From contig NZ_JACJVQ010000020.1 of assembly GCF_014212135.1 (NCBI RefSeq), forward strand, positions 101,665 to 165,664: a stretch of DNA of 64,000 bases, read 5' to 3'. Shown here piece after piece: positions 43,750 to 51,265 of the stretch (position 1 is its first letter; each line of letters starts with the position of its first letter). Below the pieces are notes generated by a model. It saw nothing but the letters and a program-made list of their open reading frames with translations, did not search any database and was not told the DNA's origin. The position numbers were made by a program, and so were the translations under genes. This stretch comes from Cohnella thailandensis (GTDB taxonomy: Bacteria; Bacillota; Bacilli; Paenibacillales; Paenibacillaceae).

Positions 43750-44577
43750 TTAGAATGAAACCCAATGCCCGCCGACGCAGAGGGCGATGAGGTAGAGCAG
43801 GCTGATTCCGAGAAAAGCGATATCGGCAGCGCCGACGCGCAAATAAGCGAGCTTGAGCTTGCGGGCTTCCGGGCTGGCCAGCGCGTAGGTGAAGCCTTTG
43901 ACCTCGAGCGCTTCGACCGTGGTGCGCGTCCGCTTGGCGGTATTGAGCATGAGCGGGTAGAAGGTGCAGACGGCCGTTCGGACGAGATAGACGAGAGAGC
44001 GCCAGCCGAGCAGGCCTCGGTTGCCCGGAGCCTTGCCCCGCAAGCGGAACGAGTAGAACAGGTTGTGATATTCCTCGATCAGAATCGGAAGCATCCGGTA
44101 GCCGTACGACACGCCGAAGCTGAACTGGCCGGGAACGCCCAGGCTGAGCAGCGCGTCGCTGAACCGCTCCGGGTCCATGCTGTTGAAGACGGCTATGCTG
44201 GCGAGCGAGATGATCAGAAGCTTAAGGGTAAGCGTCATGAGCGGCCAGACGGCATCCAGGCTGCCCCCGAACAGCAGAGACCCGATCAGGATATAGCTGA
44301 TCTCGCTGACGAGCCCGAGCCCGAGAATGAACAGGACCAGCGGGCTCACCTTGGAGGAGAACGTCAGAACCAGGACGGGTACGAGAAGGCCGAGCAGAAC
44401 GAACTTGTTCGAGAGAAACCACGGCAGAATAGCCAGTACCGTGTACCAGCCGAGCAGCACCCGAGGGTCGAACCGCGAGAGCAGAGTGGACCTTCGGCCG
44501 AAGGCCGTCCGCATGAGCTCGACCTTGATCTGCTCGACGCTTAGCTTGTCGATGAGGCTTTGTTTGATGGCTTCCAA
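43750..44577 (-). CDS. ECF transporter energy-coupling membrane protein, EcfT-like
   Basis: 275 residues with about five membrane helices (for example LLGWYTVLAILPWFLSNKFVLL and FLGISLLYLIALCVGGHW) and a cytoplasmic coupling region with YSFRLRGKAPGNRG and KRTRTTVEALEVKGF, analogous to the two Ala-Arg-Gly-type coupling helices that hold the ATPases. TTG 44577 is the likely start: GGAGGAGGTG lies 5 bp before it and the gene overlaps the ATPase gene by 37 bp, so translation is coupled. Works with the ATPase and substrate component encoded upstream. Confidence 0.86.
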   Translation of the reverse strand: MEAIKQSLIDKLSVEQIKVELMRTAFGRRSTLLSRFDPRVLLGWYTVLAILPWFLSNKFVLLGLLVPVLVLTFSSKVSPLVLFILGLGLVSEISYILIGSLLFGGSLDAVWPLMTLTLKLLIISLASIAVFNSMDPERFSDALLSLGVPGQFSFGVSYGYRMLPILIEEYHNLFYSFRLRGKAPGNRGLLGWRSLVYLVRTAVCTFYPLMLNTAKRTRTTVEALEVKGFTYALASPEARKLKLAYLRVGAADIAFLGISLLYLIALCVGGHWVSF

Positions 44578-46370
44578 GCGGGCACCTCCTCCTTAAGCGC
44601 GCTTTGGACGCGGCGAACGAATTCGTCGACGGACAAGCAGGGCGGATACAGGTTCAGCGCGTCTCCGAGCTGCGTAATTTGAGGCGGGGTCAACCCGGCT
44701 TGGCGCAAAAGCTCGCTATTGGAGAAAAGAGTCCGTTTATCCGTATCGAGAGCGACTTCCCCGTTATGCATCACGATGACGCGGTTCGCCCACTCCGCGA
44801 CCAGCTGCATGTCGTGCGTCGCGATAACGGCCGTCTTGACGCTGCCGAGCTCGCCGGAGAGCATCGCGGCGACCTCTCGGCGGCTTAACGCGTCGAGGCT
44901 GGCCGTCGGCTCGTCCAGGAGCATGACGGTCGGACGCATCGCGAGCCCGATCGCTAGCGTCGCCCGCCTCTGCTGGCCGCCGCTGAGCAAGCGGCCGTCG
45001 CGGTCGGCCAAGCCGGCCAGGCGAAGCCGCTCCATGAGGCCGTCGACCAGCTCGGCGTACCCGGGATGCTTCCGGGCCTTAAGGAAATAAGAGATGTCCT
45101 TGCGGATGTTGTCTTCGATAAACATCTCCTCGGGCTGCTGATAGATGTAGGAGACATAATCGGCCAGCCGTTCCGGCGAGACGTCTTTCGTGCGGAAGCC
45201 GCAGACGGTCACGCTGCCTTCGCTCGGCCGCCGAATGCCGGAGATCAACTTCAACAAGGTGGATTTGCCGGCGCCGTTGCTGCCCACGAGCGCGATCCGG
45301 TCGCCTTCGCGCAGCTCCAGGCTGACGTTCTTAAGGACGCGATGCGGGGTTCGGTCGATCGTCTTGTATCCGGCGGTGACATTATCGAAGCGAACGACCG
45401 GTTCTTGAGCGCCCGATTTTGCCGTCCCGCGGAGAATGGCTTGAGCTCCCGAACCGCCGTCGACGGCGTTCAACCTCGAGCCGACGTCCCGCTGCCGATA
45501 GAATTCGGCCGCTTCGCCCAGCGTGACCGGGTACGGCAGGGCCGATTCGCCTTCTTGCCGCTCCTCCTCCAGCGTTCGCTTGGCCGCGAGCGTGACTTGC
45601 GGCGGCAGGATGTGCAGCTCGGCCAATTCCTCCACGCGGGATAACGCTTCCCGTACCGGCTTGATCCAGCGAATGGCGCCCTTGTCCATCAGGATGACCC
45701 GGTCGCAATAATCGGCGATAAACTCGGTATGGTGCTCGATGACAAGGATCGTCTTGCCATGCTGCTCGCGAAGAAGCTTGAGCTTGTCATAAACGAGCCT
45801 CGCCCGCTGCGGATCGAGCTGGGCGACGGGCTCGTCGACGATGATAAGGTCGGGGTCCAGCGACAGCGCCGCGGCGAGCGCGGTCATGTGCTTCTGCCCG
45901 CCGCTCAGCTGCCAGATCCAGCGATCGCGCAGGTGGCTAAGCCCTAGCAAGGCGAGGGCTCGCTCTCCGCGCTCTTTATAATCGGGGTAACCGAAGTTAA
46001 GCGGCGCGAAGATAACCTCTTCGTAGACGGTCGGCCGGACCAGTTGGTTCTCGAAGTCCTGGAACACGTAAGCCACTTTCTTCGATAGAGAAGAGACCGT
46101 TTCCTCGGCGGCCGTCAGCCCGGCCACGCGGATGTCGCCCGTCAGATCCCCGACGTAATAATTGGGGATCAGGCCGTTCAGCGTTTTGCATAGGGTGGAT
46201 TTGCCGCTGCCGTTCGTGCCGGCGACGGCGACGAATGCGCCTCGTTCGATCGTCAGGTCGATGCCTTGCAGCGCATCGGAGGATGCGCCGGGGTAACGGA
46301 AGCCGACGTTCGACAAGGCGACGAGGGGCTCGGTCGTCTGCGGAATTCTCGCTGCGCTTGCGGTGCTCAC
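44541..46370 (-). CDS. Fused double ATP-binding subunit of an ECF transporter
   Basis: 609 residues: two complete ABC domains in one chain (EcfA plus EcfA'). Domain one (about 14-245): Walker A GTNGSGKST, signature LSGGQKHMTALAAAL, Walker B LIIVDEP and switch His in VIEHHTEF. Domain two (about 325-565): GSNGAGKST, LSGGQQRRATLAIGL, VMLLDEP, ATHDM. Both sites look active. GTG 46370 overlaps the upstream gene by 4 bp and has GGAGAG before it. Fused ATPases of this type are known for ECF systems of unassigned substrate. Confidence 0.92.
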   Translation of the reverse strand: MSTASAARIPQTTEPLVALSNVGFRYPGASSDALQGIDLTIERGAFVAVAGTNGSGKSTLCKTLNGLIPNYYVGDLTGDIRVAGLTAAEETVSSLSKKVAYVFQDFENQLVRPTVYEEVIFAPLNFGYPDYKERGERALALLGLSHLRDRWIWQLSGGQKHMTALAAALSLDPDLIIVDEPVAQLDPQRARLVYDKLKLLREQHGKTILVIEHHTEFIADYCDRVILMDKGAIRWIKPVREALSRVEELAELHILPPQVTLAAKRTLEEERQEGESALPYPVTLGEAAEFYRQRDVGSRLNAVDGGSGAQAILRGTAKSGAQEPVVRFDNVTAGYKTIDRTPHRVLKNVSLELREGDRIALVGSNGAGKSTLLKLISGIRRPSEGSVTVCGFRTKDVSPERLADYVSYIYQQPEEMFIEDNIRKDISYFLKARKHPGYAELVDGLMERLRLAGLADRDGRLLSGGQQRRATLAIGLAMRPTVMLLDEPTASLDALSRREVAAMLSGELGSVKTAVIATHDMQLVAEWANRVIVMHNGEVALDTDKRTLFSNSELLRQAGLTPPQITQLGDALNLYPPCLSVDEFVRRVQSALKEEVPAWKPSNKASSTS

Positions 46371-47242
46371 AGCTTGCTCTCCTTCGGCTTGGCGGCGCCT
46401 TTGGCGCGGAACATCGTATACAGCGTTGCCGCCAGAACCAAAGCGGCCGCTCCGACGCTAACCCACATGAAGCCGGAGCCGTATTGCTCCAGGAACTCGG
46501 GCTCCCACACGGCGAAGTTGATGTCGGCTTCCGAGAGGAATTCGGCCGCTCCGCCTACGAACACGAACAGGATGGACACGAGAAGCAAGCGGGGAGTCAC
46601 CATCTGGCCGAGCGATAGCGGAACTCGGCTGTCTCGCGGCTTCATGCCGAGAAGAGGCTCGATTTTGCCATACAAACGAGGCACCAGGAACAGCGTAGGC
46701 AGCAAGGAGAAAAGGATGCCCGTGATCGCCATGGCGTTCAGGAAGCTTAATCCTTCGATAAGCACGATGCTCTCCGGAATGCCGGGCACGGCCTCCAGGT
46801 CTTCGACTCCCGCCCATACCTTGGCGATATCCACGATAGCGCTGAGCATCTGGTCGATCCCGACCGCAACGAAGGAGGCGACGGCAAGCTGCTTGCGGTT
46901 TCGCGGATTTGTGACGAGCATGCCGGCTATGTACATGGCCAGCGTGAATTCGATGAACTTCTCCAATTCGCCGAGACCGCCGAACTGCCCGAGCAGCAGC
47001 TCGCCGAAGATGACTTCCCCGAAGGAAGCGCCGACGGCGGCATACAAAGGATGGAACAGGATGCAGAGCGTGAGAGGGATGAAGGCGAAATACTCGACCT
47101 TCAATTCGATCGGCCCGAGCTTCAGCTCGGGGACTAGCTCGGAGAACATGTTGGAGATTCCGTACAGAGACATGGCCAGAATAAAAACCATCAGCTTCTG
47201 GGATTGCGTGAGCTCGTAACGGCGCATCGGCGCGGAAACCAT
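46367..47242 (-). CDS. Membrane protein, probable ECF substrate-specific component
   Basis: 291 residues, about seven to eight predicted membrane helices (SQKLMVFILAMSLYGI, FIPLTLCILFHPLYAAVGA, AMAITGILFSLLPTLFLV, FMWVSVGAAALVLAATLYTM). The segment VEYFAFIPLTLCILFHPLYAAVGASFGEV resembles the core of S components, which bind the substrate. It is longer than classical S components (about 180-200), and I cannot assign it to a vitamin or metal family. First gene of the operon; divergent from the MurR/RpiR regulator. Role is by context and topology. Confidence 0.65.
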   Translation of the reverse strand: MVSAPMRRYELTQSQKLMVFILAMSLYGISNMFSELVPELKLGPIELKVEYFAFIPLTLCILFHPLYAAVGASFGEVIFGELLLGQFGGLGELEKFIEFTLAMYIAGMLVTNPRNRKQLAVASFVAVGIDQMLSAIVDIAKVWAGVEDLEAVPGIPESIVLIEGLSFLNAMAITGILFSLLPTLFLVPRLYGKIEPLLGMKPRDSRVPLSLGQMVTPRLLLVSILFVFVGGAAEFLSEADINFAVWEPEFLEQYGSGFMWVSVGAAALVLAATLYTMFRAKGAAKPKESKL

Positions 47243-47362
47243 GTTTTCAACTCCTCTGGGATTTGGGTTACCCCAACTATAGGGAGCGAATATTAGCGCT
47301 TTATCATCGGAATGCGCGTAAAGTGTAAAATATTTTTCAAATATTAAATTATGAAATAAAAC

Positions 47363-47391
47363 TTACAAAATTAATCATTTCCGAGTTATAC
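47363..47391 (+). promoter_or_regulatory. Promoter of the MurR/RpiR regulator gene
   Basis: TTACAA (47363-47368) and TTATAC (47386-47391) with a 17-bp spacer. The region between the divergent genes is unusually A/T-rich and holds paired AATATT blocks near 47328-47346 and a GAAAT...ATTTC pair (47353-47380), possible operator parts. Confidence 0.65.
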
Positions 47392-47437
47392 TGAAGGAGG
47401 AAAATAAACCGGGGCTCGCCCGAAGGAGAGGACAGAA

Positions 47438-48283
47438 GTGACATTCAACCTGAAAGAGATCGATCTATCGAAGCTGTCCAAAAGCCAGCAGAAGATCGCG
47501 AATTATATCGCGGGCGCCTTCGGGCAAATCCCCTATTGCACGGAAGAAGACATCGCCGCGGCGACCGGGGTGAGCACGGCGACCGTGTCGCGATTCTGGG
47601 GAGCGATCGGTTACGGCAACCTAAAAGCGTTCAAGAAGCATCTGCTGCAGCAAGAGCACGCCACCCCGGCTCATAAGATGGAGAGGATCCTTAGCCGGGT
47701 CGAGCGGGAAGAAGCGGATATCTACCGGGAGATCGCGGAGATCGCCGCGAACAATCTGGACGTATCCGCCGAGCGGCTGGACCGGAATCAATTCGCCGCC
47801 GCGGCCCGGGCCATTGGGGATGCCCGCGCCTTGTATCTCTTCGGCTCGGGCGCCTCCTCGTTTCTGACGGAGCTTCTAAGCTTCCGGCTGACGCGGATCG
47901 GGATTCGCGTGGTCACGATGGCGGGGAGCGGAAGCGAGCTGCTCGAGCAGCTCGCTCATGCGGAAGAAGGCGACGTCGTGCTCATGTTCGGGTTCGTAAG
48001 AAAGTCTCCGGAGCTGGCCGTTCTGCTGGAGCAAGCCGCATTTTCCCGATATGCCACCATCTTGGTCACCGATCTTCTCGTCTCGGACATGCTGGCGAAG
48101 AGCGACTTGGTGCTGCAATTGGACAGGGGAGAGCTGGAAGGATTTCATTCCATGGCGTCGCCCGTCGCGCTCATCGAGGCGTTGACCGTCGCGGTCACCA
48201 AACTCAAAGGGCAAAGCGCCATGGAGAGGCTGGATAAGCTGCACAAGCTTCGCAAGACGTACTCTTCCTTGTTGCCTAAGTAG
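47438..48283 (+). CDS. MurR/RpiR-family regulator with SIS domain
   Basis: 281 residues. N-terminal RpiR helix-turn-helix (about 1-77; KSQQKIANYIAGAFGQ, TEEDIAAATGVSTATVSRFWG) and a SIS sugar-phosphate-binding domain (about 105-240; LYLFGSGASSFLTELLSFRLTRIGI and GDVVLMFGFVRKSPELAVLLEQA). SIS domains of this family sense phosphorylated sugars such as MurNAc-6-P or ribose-5-P. GTG 47438 follows AAGGAGAG. Divergent from the ECF operon, so it probably controls it; the identity of the sensed compound is unknown. Confidence 0.9.
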   Translation: MTFNLKEIDLSKLSKSQQKIANYIAGAFGQIPYCTEEDIAAATGVSTATVSRFWGAIGYGNLKAFKKHLLQQEHATPAHKMERILSRVEREEADIYREIAEIAANNLDVSAERLDRNQFAAAARAIGDARALYLFGSGASSFLTELLSFRLTRIGIRVVTMAGSGSELLEQLAHAEEGDVVLMFGFVRKSPELAVLLEQAAFSRYATILVTDLLVSDMLAKSDLVLQLDRGELEGFHSMASPVALIEALTVAVTKLKGQSAMERLDKLHKLRKTYSSLLPK

Positions 48284-48372
48284 CAGGATCGTCATCTTGA
48301 CATCGTTCACCGTCGAATCTACGATAAAACCAGCGATATGCAATTATCCCCTTTATTCTGGAGGAATTCGAA

Positions 48373-49167
48373 ATGGCTCTCATTAAATGCGATTATTATT
48401 CGGAGACGCTCGGCATCAGCACGAGCATGACGGTCATTCTTCCGCAGCGGACGTTCAGTCAGATCGGAATGGAAGGGGCGGCGGGAAGCGCCAAGCATCC
48501 TACTCTCTATCTGCTTCACGGATTTTCGGACGACGATACGATCTGGGCCCGGCGCACGTCCATTGAAAGGTATGTCTCTTCGCTGGGGATCGCCGTCGTC
48601 ATGCCGAACTTACATAAGAGCTTCTATACGAACATGGAGAACGGAGACGCGTATTGGACCTTCCTGACGGAGGAGCTGCCGCGGCTCGCCCGCTCGTTCT
48701 TCCCGTTATCGGACGATCCGAAGCTGAATTTCGTCGCCGGCCTGTCGATGGGGGGATACGGGGCGTTCAAGTGGGCGCTCGCTTACCCGGAACGGTTCGC
48801 CGCCGCGGCCAGCCTGTCGGGAGTGCTCGATCTCGCGAGCGAGAGGGCGAAGCCGGCATACGATTCCATCAAACGCTCGTTCGACCTGATCTTCGGAGAC
48901 CGGGCCGTCGAGGGCTCCCCGGACGATCTGTTCGAGCTACTGCGCAGGCTTCCGATGGATGCGGAGCTGCCAGAATTGTATCAAGTGTGCGGAACGGAGG
49001 ATTTCCTGTACGAGGGCAACGTGCGGTTCCGCGATGCGATTAGGCAATCCGGGTATCCGAAGTACCGCTACGAGGAAGAACCGGGAGAGCATACGTGGGA
49101 GTTCTGGGACAAGCATATTCAAAGCGCGTTGGCTTTGTTCTCCCGCAAGCTTCAGGAACGAGGTTAA
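48373..49167 (+). CDS. Esterase, EstA/S-formylglutathione-hydrolase-like
   Basis: 264 residues, no signal peptide. Esterase-D type alpha/beta hydrolase: TLYLLHGFSDDDTIWAR, nucleophile Ser125 in AGLSMGGYGAFKWAL, acid near CGTEDFLY and His in PGEHTWEFWDKHI. Relatives such as tributyrin esterase EstA cut short-chain acyl esters. GGAGGAATTCGAA precedes ATG 48373. It follows the regulator by 89 bp, so it could be co-transcribed with it, but no functional link is shown. Confidence 0.88.
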   Translation: MALIKCDYYSETLGISTSMTVILPQRTFSQIGMEGAAGSAKHPTLYLLHGFSDDDTIWARRTSIERYVSSLGIAVVMPNLHKSFYTNMENGDAYWTFLTEELPRLARSFFPLSDDPKLNFVAGLSMGGYGAFKWALAYPERFAAAASLSGVLDLASERAKPAYDSIKRSFDLIFGDRAVEGSPDDLFELLRRLPMDAELPELYQVCGTEDFLYEGNVRFRDAIRQSGYPKYRYEEEPGEHTWEFWDKHIQSALALFSRKLQERG

Positions 49168-49184
49168 TTTCATTGCATGAAGGC

Positions 49185-49226
49185 AGTGGCCGATCCAGCG
49201 TCTTCGGACAGTCGGGGTCGGCCTCT
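49185..49226 (+). terminator. Hairpin after the esterase gene
   Basis: AG-T-GGCCGA (49185-49193) with TCGGCC-T-CT (49218-49226), then TTTCTTTG. Long loop of 24 bases; moderate support. Confidence 0.55.
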
Positions 49227-49244
49227 CTTTCTTTGTCGCGCCTA

Positions 49245-49280
49245 TTGACTTTCGTTACTGTAACAATTATTATTACAGTA
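49245..49280 (+). promoter_or_regulatory. Promoter with overlapping inverted repeat, upstream of the IDEAL-domain gene
   Basis: TTGACT (49245-49250) and TATTAT (49268-49273), 17-bp spacer. TACTGTAA (49256-49263) and TTACAGTA (49273-49280) are exact complements 9 bp apart and span spacer and -10, so a repressor site is likely. Arm spacing does not fit GlnR/TnrA (7 bp). Confidence 0.7.
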
Positions 49281-49356
49281 CGGCAACCGAATGGAGTTGC
49301 TTTCTTCGATACAAAATCGAAATTTTCGAAAAAATGAGAAAAGGCGGTGGACGATC

Positions 49357-49725
49357 ATGAATTATGAAGTAGGAGATTGGGTGTCGGGACATTCCAGCGA
49401 GGGCGAGCTGGTCCGCGGCTTTATCGATGCGGTTCATGCCAGCCAAGGCACAGTCGATATCTTCGTGACGGATTCGGATCGGGAAGCCGCGATCGGCGGG
49501 GTTATCTCCTTGAGAAACCAATCGGTGCGCAAGCTCCCCGGCTATTCCGGCAACGACGAGAGCGGACTGCTCAATTATATCGATATGGCCCTCATGACCA
49601 AGGACGAGGAATGGTTCAAGGAGCTTTCGGCGAGCTTGGCCGCGGTGCGCTCCCGCAAGAGCCGCCAAGAGGCCGGATCCAGAAGCGCCGCCAAGAGCCG
49701 CAATCGCATTCTGTTTCGCTCGTAA
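49357..49725 (+). CDS. Small IDEAL-domain-like protein
   Basis: 122 residues. N-terminal half is a beta-type segment (YEVGDWVSGHSSEGELVRGFIDAV, FVTDSDREAAIGGVISL), as in small KOW/SH3-like folds. Then LLNYIDMALMTKDEEWFKELSASLAAV matches the pattern of the IDEAL domain, a helix pair of about 37 residues found in Bacillales proteins of unclear role. The tail is basic (SRKSRQEAGSRSAAKSRNR), which could bind nucleic acid. ATG 49357 is the likely start, though the ribosome site is weak (AAGGCGG). Its promoter carries a clear inverted repeat, so it is regulated. Confidence 0.68.
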   Translation: MNYEVGDWVSGHSSEGELVRGFIDAVHASQGTVDIFVTDSDREAAIGGVISLRNQSVRKLPGYSGNDESGLLNYIDMALMTKDEEWFKELSASLAAVRSRKSRQEAGSRSAAKSRNRILFRS

Positions 49726-49740
49726 CGGCAAACCGAGAAG

Positions 49741-49788
49741 AAAGGCTGCCCTTCGCCAAGTCCGTACCGGACTCGAAGGGCAGCCTTT
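49741..49788. terminator. Strong bidirectional terminator
   Basis: AAAGGCTGCCCTTCG (49741-49755) with CGAAGGGCAGCCTTT (49774-49788), and an inner AGTCCG-TAC-CGGACT stem. Located between the IDEAL-domain gene (+) and the phosphoesterase gene (-), overlapping the latter's stop. Confidence 0.92.
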
Positions 49789-50674
49789 ATTTTACGTTCA
49801 GGAGCCTGGAGGCGTTCCCTCTGCGAAGGGTGAACAGGCTGATCTCCGGAACGCTTCCGAAACGGATCGGCAGCGTGGTCGTTCCGACTCCCCGGTTCAC
49901 GTACAAATGATAAGGCCTGTCGCCTCGTAGGGCAGCCCGGATCGAATAGATTCCGCCGACGTACACTTTGCCGAGGGCCGTCCGGTGGATCGCGCCGACG
50001 ATCGGAAGGCTGATCTGCCCGTTGTGGCTATGGCCGGACAACTGAAGGTCGACGGGATACTTCGCGAGTCCGTCCGAGGGATCTCCTTCGTGCAGCAGCA
50101 GCAGATTAAACGAATCCTCCTCGAGCTTGGAGAGCGTGCCTTTCGCGTCCGGTCGGCCCCTTACGTAGTCGTCCAAACCGGAGATCGTAATCGATTCTCC
50201 GTTCGGAAGGGCGATCCGTCTCGTCTCGTTGATCAGCATATCGAAGCCGCCGTTCGTCAATAGAGGACCGGAACAACGCTTGGTCCGGGAATAGCCGAAG
50301 TCATGATTGCCGTAGACGCAGAACTTGCCGAGCGGGGCGCGGATCTCCCCCAGAATCGGGGAGGCGGCGGGATCGCTCTCCGTCTTCAGGGTTCTGGCGT
50401 CGAACAGGTCGCCCGTAAAGACGACGATATCCGGCTTCAGCTCGTTGATGGCGGAAGCCAAGCGTTTCAATCGCTTCAAGGAGAAAAAGTGGCCGACGTG
50501 AACGTCGCTGAATTGCAGGATCGTCTTGCCGTCGAAGCCGGGCGGAATGCGAGGCGACTGGATCTCGAGCCGCGTGACCTTGAGCCTCCGGGGCTCGACG
50601 GCGACGGCGTACAGGGCAACGAGCAGGGCGATCACCAGGATGATAAGCAAAGCGATGAAGACCGGATCGTTCAA
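49787..50674 (-). CDS. Membrane-anchored metallophosphoesterase (YkuE/YaeI type)
   Basis: 295 residues. One N-terminal membrane helix (about 5-24), then a calcineurin-like domain with the five metal-binding blocks: LQFSDVHVGHF (Asp57, His59), FTGDLFDA, YGNHDFGY, LLLHEGDP and LSGHSHNGQ. Related enzymes act on UDP-sugar lipids or other phosphodiesters at the membrane. The frame is open to 51160, but that part overlaps the opposite DUF1450 gene and is not conserved in character; TTG 50674 with AGAGAGGAG upstream is the best start. Confidence 0.88.
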   Translation of the reverse strand: MNDPVFIALLIILVIALLVALYAVAVEPRRLKVTRLEIQSPRIPPGFDGKTILQFSDVHVGHFFSLKRLKRLASAINELKPDIVVFTGDLFDARTLKTESDPAASPILGEIRAPLGKFCVYGNHDFGYSRTKRCSGPLLTNGGFDMLINETRRIALPNGESITISGLDDYVRGRPDAKGTLSKLEEDSFNLLLLHEGDPSDGLAKYPVDLQLSGHSHNGQISLPIVGAIHRTALGKVYVGGIYSIRAALRGDRPYHLYVNRGVGTTTLPIRFGSVPEISLFTLRRGNASRLLNVK

Positions 50675-50792
50675 CGTGAGGCTCCTCTCTCCGCATGGGC
50701 TAAATTGCGGTGTGCATGTCGTCGAAGCCAGTGTATGTACTAGATTACCAGAAAAAAACCTCGAGCTCAAAAACAAAGAATCGCGAACAAGT

Positions 50793-50836
50793 TGAGAACA
50801 ATTTTCATTGACAGCAATGCTGAGAACGATTATCAT
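50793..50836 (+). promoter_or_regulatory. Promoter with two Fur-box-like sites
   Basis: TTGACA (50808-50813) and TATCAT (50831-50836), 17-bp spacer. TGAGAACAATTTTCA (50793-50807) and TGAGAACGATTATCA (50821-50835) match the 7-1-7 Fur box TGATAATNATTATCA at 11 and 12 of 14 defined positions. One abuts the -35, the other covers the -10, 28 bp apart. Suggests iron-dependent repression of the next gene. Confidence 0.8.
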
Positions 50837-50881
50837 CTGGAGGTGAGCATCGAGAAAATCAGTTCGGGGAGCGGATCGGGC

Positions 50882-51106
50882 ATGCCCAAAATCAAGTATT
50901 GCTGCAGAAACTTCAAGCTTGGCTCCAAAGTCGTCTATAAGGCGCTGAAGAGCGAGTTCCCCGACATGAAGCATAAGAAGAAGGATTGCATCGGCAGCTG
51001 CGGGGCGTGCTCCAAGGTGTGCATGGCGCTTATCGGCAAGACGGAGCTCGTTCGGGCGAAGACGCCGGAATTGTTGTACGAGAAGCTCAAGCAGCGAATC
51101 GGATAA
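50882..51106 (+). CDS. DUF1450-family (YuzB-like) small cysteine protein
   Basis: 74 residues from ATG 50882 (MPKIKYCCRNF). Family marks: cysteines CC near the N-terminus, then KKDCIGSCGACSKVCMALIG, and a C-terminal KTPELLYEKLKQ helix. The cysteine set suggests an iron-sulphur or metal-binding protein; its function is not known. The frame is open to 50792, but that stretch is the Fur-boxed promoter, so it is not coding. A strong GGAGG at 50839-50843 has no normal start codon nearby except GTG 50843 inside it; the site used by ATG 50882 (GGGGAG) is weaker. Confidence 0.82.
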   Translation: MPKIKYCCRNFKLGSKVVYKALKSEFPDMKHKKKDCIGSCGACSKVCMALIGKTELVRAKTPELLYEKLKQRIG

Positions 51107-51265
51107 GGAAGATAGACGAATTAAGGAAAATAGACGAATACGCTTCGCGAAGACGGGCATCCGAGGAGGCTCGTTTTTGTATTTTAGAGGAAAATTCAGG
51201 AGCCGGGGCGAACCTATATAACATAAGTTAGGCCCATGATTCGGAGAAGGAGACAGGTGACATCG

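Noticed and set aside
49256..49280. GlnR/TnrA site
   Set aside because: Arms TGTAA/TTACA resemble it, but the gap is 9 bp instead of 7.
50675..51160. N-terminal extension of the metallophosphoesterase frame
   Set aside because: Runs across the Fur-boxed promoter and the opposite DUF1450 gene; membrane anchor and ribosome site start at TTG 50674.
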